NCBI GenBank assembly: GCA_958510825.1 | Contig: OY294046.1 | Coordinates: 2,232,001 to 2,296,000 of the forward strand | Source of the DNA: Brachypterus glaber | Taxonomy: Eukaryota; Arthropoda; Insecta; Coleoptera; Kateretidae | Length of the DNA: 64,000 nt | Reading direction: 5' to 3' | In this document: in pieces, positions 55,791 through 64,000 of the stretch | Layout of the letters: every line of letters starts with the position of its first letter | Position numbering within the stretch: position 1 is the stretch's first letter | Made by a program: the position numbers and the translations under genes | The notes under the pieces: generated by a model | Databases searched by the model: none | Told to the model about the DNA's origin: nothing | What the model saw: only the letters and a program-made list of their open reading frames with translations

Positions 55791-56405
55791 GGGATTTCAA
55801 ATGTCAAGTTGTAATTCAGTATTTTGTTTTTGTTTTTCGATAATAAGAACTTTTGAAACTTTTTTTAAAAACAAATGTCTTCAAAAAAATTAAATTATTT
55901 TTTTTATTTCTTTTTTTATTTTATTAAAATGTTTTTGTTTTCCAAAAAGAAAATGTTTTTTTTTTGTTTTAATGAACCTAGGCTTTGAGGGGGAAGTATT
56001 ATTTTTTCACAGCAGTTTTTTTATAAAATATGTAGTAATGAAATAATTTCATCGAAATTTTAATAAGGCGTCGTGCACAAATTACGAAAGACTTTTGATT
56101 TTCGACCCTCTCTCCCAAGTGAAATATTTTTTAAGATTTTGACATAGTCTATGTCTTACCTATAGCGATTTTTGAGAACCCCCTTAAAATGTTTCGTAAT
56201 TTTTGCATGATCCCTAACATTCAAAGATTTTAAGCTAAAGTTTGTATATTTATAAATATATTAGGCAGGTATAATAATACCGAATATAAACTAAAAATTA
56301 TGTATGTATTAGGTAATAAATAATTAATTATGTAAAATAAAAATGTTTCTTAAATTGTATGTAAATTTTTATATCTTATTTTTTTTTAAATCTATGCAGC
56401 CTTTC

Positions 56406-56573
56406 TTAAACTGTAACGCCCACTTCTCCCAAAATATCTGACAGTCGCTCCAAATGAATCGAAACGGACCCCAAGTCCTTACCTTTCCCACTTCTGTTGA
56501 GCAGCTGGAAAGCATTCATGTATTCCAACTCGGAAAATTCGGGACCTTTATCCACTATACCGTTTAGGATTTC
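56406..56573 (-). CDS. Sec8: Sec8 exon E with stop
   Basis: Encodes [20 protein letters not shown] through [16 protein letters not shown] and TAA. Slightly shorter than the human C-terminus, which has an extra basic tail. Confidence 0.93.
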   Translation of the reverse strand, partial: EILNGIVDKGPEFSELEYMNAFQLLNRSGKGKDLGSVSIHLERLSDILGEVGVTV

Positions 56574-59500
56574 CTGAAAAAAAAAACATTTTTTTAATTA
56601 TTTTTAATTAACTAGGTAAACTTGGCCCAACTAATAAATAAGACAACTTAATTTATTTTTTTGCATATATTTGATATTTTCAGCTCCTAAAATGTGGGCA
56701 TGGGATATGGGGGACTTTTTTTAATGGAAAGGGGATCGTGTGATACATCGCTTTATTTAACCATGTATTTTTAATTTTTTTAAACATGTTTTTTAAGGTT
56801 TTAATTTTTCGCTAAAAAATTATATATATTTTTTTTTTGTAAATTTTTATTTATATCCATTAAAATTAGTTTAAAAGTATAATTTAGGTTTTTGCAACTT
56901 GAAATAATTCATTTTTCAAAAATTGTTCAATTTTTTAAAGAAATTTTGACGAAAATACCCATTTTCAACACTATATTAAACCCCAAAAAAAGTATCAAAA
57001 AAAAAATTAAAAATATATGGTCAAATAGACAATTTTATAGGCTTTAAAACGATGACCCCACTTATCCCTGGCATCAAGAATAATATTTGAAAATATTGTA
57101 CCTATCCCTGGCGTCAAGAAGAATAACTAAAAATATTGTACTTCCAACTGACGTCAAGAAGAATAATTTAAAATATTGAACCTACTTATCCCTGGCGTCA
57201 AGGATAATAACTGAAAATATTGTAATTAGTTATCCTGGCGTCAAGAAAAATAACTAAAAATATTGTACTTGTCACCGAGGTTAAGAAGAATTTAAAATAA
57301 TTTAGGTTAAGAAGAAAATTGGAAAATATTGTACCTAACTATTTCTGGCGTCAAGAAGAATAACTGAAAATATTGTACTTCCAACTGACGTCAAGAAGAA
57401 TAATTTAAAATATTGAACCTACTTATCACTGGCGTCAAGGATAATAACTGAAAATTTTGAAATTACTTATCATGGGCCAAGAAGAATATTGGAAAATATT
57501 GTACTTGTCACTGACGTTAAGAAGAAGAATTTAAAATAATTTAGGTTGAGAAGAATATTGGAAAATATTGTACCTAACTATTTCTGGCGTCAAGAAGAAT
57601 AACTGAATATATTGTACTTCCAACTGACGTCAAGAAGAATAATTTAAAATATTGAACCTACTTATCCCTGGCATCAAGGATAATAACTGAAAATATTGTA
57701 ATTACTAACTGTTTCTGGCGTCAAGAAGAATAATTGAAAATATTGTACTTCCAACTAAAGTCAAGAAGAATAATTTAAAATATAGAACCTACTTATCCCT
57801 GGCATCAAGGATAATAACTGAAAATATTGTACCTAACTATTTCTGGCGTCAAGAAGAATAATTGAAAATATTGTACTTCCAACTGACGTCAAGAAGAATA
57901 ATTTAAAATATTGAACCTACTTATCCCTGGAATCAAGGATAATAACTGAAAATATTGTAATTACTAACTATTTCTGGCGTCAAGAAGAATAACTGAAATA
58001 TTGTACTTACTGGTGACGTCAAGAAGAATAATTTAAAATATTTTAGGTACTTACCTCCGGAGTCAAGAAGAATAATTCAAAATAGTGTCTAGCGTGGTCC
58101 AAGGCCACCTCACGCGTCATTGTTATGTTTGTCAGCGTTTGTTGCAAGGCAAAGATGTTTCTGCACATGCGCTGTATCCCTCCTTCGTCTATTACTTTCA
58201 TGTACTGCGCGGAACTAATCAGGATTTTTGCTATCAGGTGACCAAGACCTTCAAATATGTACTGAAATAAAAAAATAATAAAAAAAAACAAAATAGTCAC
58301 TGCATGTTTTATTGCTTTAAAATATAGCAGGTATTAAAATATGTATTTGAACAGATAGTAGGTATTTAAATGTCTTCAATAAAAAATACTTACTTTGCAC
58401 TTTCTGGGATGTAAACTAGAGGTAATGGCTTCGTCCACGTTCGCCAGCACTCGGCTGAGTTCGAGAACCTTCGGATCTGGTTCGTGAGTTTCTTTGTTGT
58501 AGTGAGTTTGCGCCAACAAGTAGTGAAAACACTGGACTCGAACCTAAAATTAACAGACAACTTTTACATCGGCACTTAGTGCTACTAAGAGTGCCGATGT
58601 ATTGAAATCTTCGCCGAAAAGTCAAAATCTTTGACCACGTTTTTTTTACATTTCTCGACATTTTAGACCATTCTGAGTCGAAATCAGTAAAAAAAAAATT
58701 GCGTCTGTCTGTGTCTGGGTGTAAACTCCATTTCTACATGAGATATCGACTTGCGGTTTTTTGCATATTGTTTCTTATCGTATTCCGAAGAGCTGATTAG
58801 ATTTTGGGGGTAAACGATTGGGAGTAAGGGGGTAAAAATAGGGTAAAACTCCTATTTTTAGCGTTTTTTGTTTATAATTAAGGCAATTATTATTGAATTT
58901 GGTTAATTTAGCAATTATATAAAAGACAATTTTAAATTGGTCAAAAAATGTTATAAACAACGTTTTCCTAAAACGCATTATTTTCGAGATATTGGCGTTT
59001 AAAGCAGTAAAAGGTTTTTTAGCATATCTCACATATTTATAACCCGATTTCAAAAAATTATATTTTAAATAAAAGCTCTTTTTAAGCCCTATAAAAAATG
59101 TTATATACAGTTTTTTGCTAGAATATAATGTTTTAAAGATACAGAATTTAAAATCAAACAAACACCTAGTTTGAAATTTGCAAACTAGATGGCTCTAATG
59201 TAAAATAGTGCCGATGTTTTGACAGGTTGCTTGCAACGTTTCATCTAGTTTACATAACTATATTTATAACTTTAGTTTGAAATTTAAAATCTAGGGATTT
59301 TTGAGATACCTATTCGATTGGTGTTTCCGTCATGCGCGTTTGCAGACAGAAACCACGAATTTCGTTCATTAATTTTGCAGACACGCAACAAGTCGGTTGA
59401 AAAATGTCGAATTAGCGGTCGTTCGTATACGCTTTTAATAAATTCAGGTAATAAGCCGGTATCATGTAAAACATCGTCGTTAATATATTTGTCGTGAAAC

Positions 59501-62230
59501 CTATTCCTGTTGTCAAATACCCTCGTTTCAAACCCATATTTATTCTAAGAAACCTCAACATCAAGAAGAAGCCATCATGTGCACATGAGCATCAAGAACA
59601 TCAGACCAACAACCAAAGGTTAGTGATCCCTATTTTTCCCTTTTACACCCTTATTTCAGCCCCTAAATTGGCAGTCCACTATCTCTCGTTTCGTTTCGTA
59701 AATTAAAAGTCGCTATATGCTAAGTTAGAATAGTTAACGAAGGAATAGTTTTTTTTATCTAATTTATACATTATTATTATCATTATTATTATTAACAAAA
59801 GTAGGCGGATTACTCGCAACCAGGGATAACCCTAGAAAGGATAGGGTGGCGAAACGAGCGAAACTTTCAACCCCCACATACTCTCGCATTGGGAAAATCC
59901 ACTGACAAGTTGGGAAAATTGACTTCCTTTTTTATTTTGGCCATAAAGATTTCACCATGAGATTTTCAAAACTTAAAAATTAGTAAAAATACTTTGACGG
60001 TAAAAGAAAAAAAAATACTCTGACATTAAAAGAAAGAAAAAAAATATGGCTAATGTATAAAATAATAATTTTTATCCAACACCTTCACAGAAACACTTGT
60101 TTTGAGCACTATTTTAAATGTCAAAAGTGAGTTTTTTTTCCACTAGTGACTAAAAAATTTTTCACCCACTCTTTTATGTACAGCTTTTGATCTCACCTAA
60201 AATTAGTTACATACCCTATTAATTAAGTTTTATAACTATTCTATAAATAGAAGCACGTTAACTAAACCATAAAAATTAAAGAAAACCCCAAATTATTCTT
60301 TAGTTTTTGAATAAAATACTGTTTTTTTTTAAATTCTGTCATCACCGCGTCCATTTTGACGTTTGTAAGAAATGTAAAACTAGCAATTGTTTATTTTTAA
60401 TAGGCATACTTAGGCCATGGCTACCTATTATTTTAGTATTAAGAAAACTTAATCTTAATATTTTTGACATAATTTTTCGCAAAATTATAGATTTTTATTT
60501 AAAAATAAAAGGTGTTGGATAAAATTAAATTCTCAACTCGTGTATTAAGTGATTTTATCCACTTAAGAATACCAGCCCACTCGGCCTGACGGCCTCGTGG
60601 TTAAAATGCTACTTAATACACTAGTTAAGAAAATAACTATTATATGGTGTTTATATAAGTTTTATTTATTATTTTTTTTTTCAAAAATGTTTTACCTCTA
60701 AATGCAACAGCAACAGGCAAGTGTTAGCCAGCTCGTCGAACTCTTGAGCAACACTGGTCAACTGTTGAAGCGTCGCGGCAGACACGGGGGTGGTGGTGGT
60801 GTCACCGGTGCTTCGTTGTTCTGTGGTCACGCTCAAATTTGTCGGTTCCTTCCTGAATTCGCTGGTAAACTGGAACATTCTCACTGAGAACCATTCCTGA
60901 AAATAACATTATTATGCGTAAAAATATTAAAAATTAATAGTTTCTACATTCAACAATATCACTGACCTGCATTTGTTGAGGGAAGTCGCATAATTTCGGA
61001 TATGATTTACAATATATTCAATATTCAATAGTCGGTATTACTTTTTGATATTTTTTTAATATATCCACATAAAACTTATTATAACGAACCATGATTTATA
61101 ATGAAAACAGTTTATTACAGTTTATTTTTTCCAAAAAACACGGTACATTTTTACATCGGCACTTAGTGCTACTAAGAGTGCCGATGTATTGAAATCTTCG
61201 CCGAAAAGTCAAAATCTTTGACAACGTTTTTTTTTCACATTTCTCGACGTTTTAGACCATTCTGAGTCGAAATCAGTAAAAAAAAATTTGCGTCCGTCTG
61301 TCTGTCTGTCTGTATGTCTGTCTGGGTGTAAACTCTCTAACTCCATTTCTACATGAGATATCGACTTCCGGTTTTTTGCATATTGTTTCTTATCGTATTC
61401 CGAAGAGCTGATTAGATTTTGGGGGTAAACGATTGGGGGTAAGGGGGTAACAATAGGGTAAAATTCCTATTTTTAGCGTTTTTTGTTTATAATTAAGGCA
61501 ATTATTATTGTATTTGGTAATTTAGCACTTATATAAAAGATAATTTTAAATTGGTCAAAAAATGTTATAAACAATGTTTTCCTAAAACGCATTGTTTTCG
61601 AGATATTGGCGTTTAAAGCCGTAAAAGGTTTTTTTAGCATATCTCACAAATTTATAACCCGATTTCAAAAAATTATATTTCAAATAAAAGCTCTTTTTAA
61701 GCCCTATAAAAAATGTTATATACAGTATTTTGCTAGAATATAATGTTTTAAAGATACAGAATCTAAAATCAAATAAAACACCTAGTTTGAAATTTGCAAA
61801 CTAGATGGCTCTAGTGTACAATAGTGCCGATGTTTTGACAGGGTGCTTGCAACGTTTCATCTAGTTATGCATTTGAAAAAGAGTTCCTAATTTCGGACAA
61901 AAAAAAAATAAATTTTTTTCAATTTTTTTTACTAAAGTAAACTTGATTTTTCTCGGGGGAAATAAAAAAATGCTCACCATACTCTCCTGCAATTGCGCCA
62001 ACTCCTTGAGCAAACTCATATCAGACAGTATCTCCGCAAAAGCCACGCCCCCTTCGCCTAAGTTGCTGGCCAGGATCTCCGCCTCCCGTCGGTTTCTCAT
62101 TCGGACATCTTCGGGACTTTCTTCCTCCGAGGTTTGTTCCCGTTTTAAGATCCTGCGGGCTCGCTCGGTACGGGCCTGGAATTCTTGTTGGGCCTTCAAG
62201 TTCTGCCAGTTCGGAAGAGACTTCAAGAAC
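56406..62230 (-). CDS. Sec8: Exocyst complex component 4 (Sec8), C-terminal 325 residues, five exons
   Basis: Sec8/EXOC4 is a subunit of the exocyst, the octameric complex that tethers secretory vesicles to the plasma membrane. The exons are 61978-62230, 60696-60896, 58394-58543, 58055-58261 and 56406-56573, all with GT-AG introns and frame kept (979 bp, stop TAA). Seen blocks matching the human protein: [111 protein letters not shown]. The usual protein is near 970 residues, so about two thirds lie right of the window. It is convergent with nothing here; it runs in the same direction as YTHDC2, whose upstream exon is 2.1 kb away. Introns contain two CATCGGCACT copies, a P2 element and a minisatellite. 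Confidence 0.96.
56640..57055 (-). mobile_element. Decayed copy of the Tc1/mariner MITE
   Basis: Shares CTAAAATGTGGGCATGG, GGATCGTGTGATACATCG and TTTTATAGGCTTTAAAACGATG with 21875-22593. The terminal CAGTGCGG ends are lost. It sits between Sec8 exon E and the minisatellite. Confidence 0.75.
57056..58054 (+). repeat. About 44-bp minisatellite derived from Sec8 exon D end
   Basis: About 20 units of the form GGCGTCAAGAAGAATAA, then CTGAAAATATTGTA. Three unit types alternate to make a roughly 130-bp higher-order repeat between 57570 and 58000. The block GTCAAGAAGAATAATTYAAAATA also occurs at the end of exon D (58062-58086). The array starts at the exon D donor itself. Confidence 0.92.
58055..58261 (-). 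CDS. Sec8: Sec8 exon D
   Basis: 69 codons: [20 protein letters not shown] through [20 protein letters not shown]. The last 30 bases and the donor GAG/GTAAGTACC are the apparent source of the minisatellite that follows. Confidence 0.95.
58394..58543 (-). CDS. Sec8: Sec8 exon C
   Basis: 50 codons: [20 protein letters not shown] through [17 protein letters not shown]. Its acceptor is 22 bp from the end of a CATCGGCACT transposon copy. Confidence 0.94.
58566..59251 (+). mobile_element. CATCGGCACT element, copy 4
   Basis: Full-length copy in the Sec8 intron between exons C and B. Its hairpin end lies 22 bp outside the exon C acceptor. Confidence 0.87.
59480..59750 (+). repeat. Second copy of the 37470 repeat
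   Basis: GTCGTGAAACCTATTCC, CATCAAGAAGAAGCCATCAT and AACCAAAGGTTAGTGAT are shared with 37470-37760. Confidence 0.55.
60070..60641 (-). mobile_element. Palindrome-capped element P2b
   Basis: About 95 percent identical by eye to P2a (32063-32621). Bounded by TTTATCCAACACC and GGTGTTGGATAAAA (60511-60524), then the palindrome with centre CTCGGCCTGACGGCCTCG and AAATAACTATT at its edge. It lies in the same Sec8 intron, 55 bp from exon B. Confidence 0.77.
60696..60896 (-). CDS. Sec8: Sec8 exon B
   Basis: 67 codons: [20 protein letters not shown] through [20 protein letters not shown] and LLHLE. Phase 0 on both sides. Confidence 0.94.
61153..61866 (+). mobile_element. CATCGGCACT element, copy 5
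   Basis: Full-length copy in the Sec8 intron between exons B and A (60897-61977). It includes an expanded GTCTGTCTGTCTGT run at about 61297. Confidence 0.87.
61978..62230 (-). CDS. Sec8: Sec8 exon A (first in window)
   Basis: The acceptor is TATTACAG at 62231-62233. It encodes [20 protein letters not shown], a charged stretch, then [20 protein letters not shown] through LQESM. Only the middle lysine/glutamate-rich part is variable against human. The next upstream exon was not found within the remaining 1.7 kb. Confidence 0.93.
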
Positions 62231-63554
62231 CTGTAATAGTAGTTTATGATCATAGACAAAATAAACAAATAGATTGATTTTTGACCGTCTGCGCATACTT
62301 CTGCGTCCCGACTAAATGCGTCCTCCATTTTGATTCCAATTGTCCAACATAAAGTAAAAAAATATATATTTTATGTTGGTAACACTGTGTTGCGTTAGAT
62401 AGGAATATTTTCTTTGTTAGAGATGTGTCTTTTCATTTCACTTCAGTAGTCAGTAAAAGTTTCTTTTTGTCGTTGTTTTGTTGCAACAGTTTGTTATATA
62501 TGTAAAAACTAAATCAATATGTTATACTACACAGATATTTATTTATTTTTACCAGTAATTTAAATATAAAAATATTTCTTCGCACACACCTCTAACATAT
62601 TCGTGCAACAGGTTAACATAACCTAATTTATGTATGTTTTGAGTTTGTTTTCGAGGTTTTTCTGTTATTTTTTCTACGCGTTTGGTGTTTTGTGCTAGAA
62701 GGGTGAACATTTTATTTTATTATAGACTATATAATAGCGTTTTTGAACTTTTAAAGTCTTTCTGTGTTTTTTGTATATTTTATAGTGTCTCTCTCTCTGT
62801 TTATTTGGTCTTTTTCTTCCGAATAATTAACCAGGGTTTCTCTATATAATCATGAGGTTTCCAGTGCGCAAGTACTAATCGGATATGTATCCTGACTTGC
62901 GCACTATCACTGATAAATTACTACTGTAGTAATTTCCACGCTAATATAAAAAAAAAATTAAAATTAAATTAAAAATACAAAAAAAATATCTTCAAACGTC
63001 CACTTAAAATTCAACAGTTCACACATTTAATAACCACAAATATATGGTTCACTTTAACTTGTACACACTACATTAATATAAAAATACTCTAGGCACATCA
63101 TAGAAGATTGTAAAACAAAAATACACAAGGCACATCATAAAAGATGGCAAATTCGCTGCTGGAATGTGCCAAGAAAGATACACCCGTCCCATTCAAAGGC
63201 CACGCTGTAACTGCTATTTTATAATGCTTTTTCAAAGAACTAGTAAAGTCTTTGCAATGACGTGATTTATAAAAAGTTGTAGAAACATAAAACGACTGCT
63301 ACCTGCAGACAGCAGTATCATATTTTTTAGGTAAGTTTGATTTTTTTGAATATAACAAGAAAACATTAAAAAGTGAGGTTATGTCGTTTATTTATTTACA
63401 TTTTGCCCACTAATTTAAATTTCCTGGCTGATTTCTGACGTAACTTCCGATCGAAATGGAGGACTCGTAAATTTCTATATAACCTTGAGATGACAGCTCA
63501 TCTATGTTCTTTGTCTATGTTTATGATACACAATTTTTTTATTTTAGTATTTCA
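62231..63554. other. Sec8 intron or upstream sequence, no further exon found
   Basis: The expected upstream Sec8 residues were not found on the minus strand here. The frame of exon A stays open back to an ATG at 62328, which may be chance. The rest is AT-rich with no clear element. Confidence 0.45.
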
Positions 63555-64000
63555 TTTTTAGTACTCGAAATGTGAAACTGCACCTTTAAATTAATTTTTC
63601 TCGAAAACGGTTAATCCTAGAGTATTACAACAAGAGCACCTTTTTTATGTATTTTTACCTGAGGAATCATGTTCCAATAATAAAATTACAAAAAAGTTAC
63701 ATGGAAAAAGTTTGGGACAAAAAAATGATAGGCCCCCGTTTCGCACACCCCTGGTAAAAATAAGTTCATGAAAATATCATACAAAGATGGGCCTTATTAA
63801 GATTAGATCACGTGCAAAACCTCGTGCTATATCTCAAAGGGTTCCTGAGTTATTAAATAAAAACCGAATTTTTTAGCAACTTTCAAAGGGGCTTAGCTCC
63901 CTTACGACGCATATGTTTATAGGAACTTTTTTTCATATTTTCCTTTGTAGAATCACCTCCTTAAAATTAATGACCCTATTTCTGAATTAGCCTGTATATT
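63555..64000 (+). repeat. Dispersed repeat, copy of 1112-1545
   Basis: Shares TTCTCGAAAACGGTTAATCC, CCCCGTTTCGCACACCCCTGG and CAAAGGGGCTTAGCTCC in the same order. It runs off the window edge. Confidence 0.75.

Noticed and set aside
58775..59161. 128-codon frame on the minus strand (also 9814-10201 and 44399-44593 on plus)
   Set aside because: Translation of the CATCGGCACT repeat. The frame is broken differently in each copy and shows no selection for protein.

Overview
This window is an AT-rich animal nuclear sequence, almost certainly from an insect and plausibly a beetle. The evidence is a canonical 450-residue insect-type alpha-tubulin, split genes with GT-AG introns, and dense non-autonomous transposons. 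I cannot name the species. It holds four recognisable genes, two of them cut by the window edges, in a sea of foldback elements, MITEs, minisatellites and a few LINE fragments.

Layout. (1) 81-2350, plus strand: the last two exons of an NHLRC2-like gene (NHL beta-propeller and C-terminal beta domain), with two repeats in the intron between them. (2) 3536-4330, minus: the 5'-truncated tail of a LINE. (3) 5835-8606, minus: a complete four-exon alpha-tubulin gene with a TATA promoter; a MITE sits in its third intron. (4) 8.8-23 kb: no host gene; nested repeats, foldbacks and several palindrome-capped elements, one carrying the start of a tyrosine-recombinase-like protein. (5) 23051-53025, minus: a complete 16-exon YTHDC2 gene (1292 codons assembled: R3H, DEAH helicase with inserted ankyrin repeats, HA2/OB fold, YTH). 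Its introns hold about 26 kb of transposons. A TATA-driven exon at 54060-54187 is a likely alternative first exon. (6) 56406-62230, minus: the last five exons (325 residues) of exocyst subunit Sec8/EXOC4; the N-terminal part lies beyond the right edge.

Most interesting signal. At least seven repeat families share one plan: a body bounded by a 12-17 bp inverted repeat, with a nested imperfect palindrome (often with a GC-rich centre) joined to one side. Two bodies encode the N-terminus of a tyrosine-recombinase-like protein, at 20280-20399 and 41627-41770; both ORFs are under 50 residues. Three unrelated families share the outer 11-mer AATAGTTATTT. One palindrome has a second palindrome in its centre in some copies and not in others. 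I infer a palindrome-associated, integrase-mobilised transposon group. The recombinase link rests on two short N-terminal matches and needs a database search.

Other points: a minisatellite in a Sec8 intron appears to have grown out of the adjacent exon end and 5' splice site; three minisatellites abut 5' splice sites; the YTH domain has changed one residue of its m6A-binding cage; and transposon ends lie within 8-32 bp of three 3' splice sites. No tRNA, rRNA, CRISPR or viral gene was seen.
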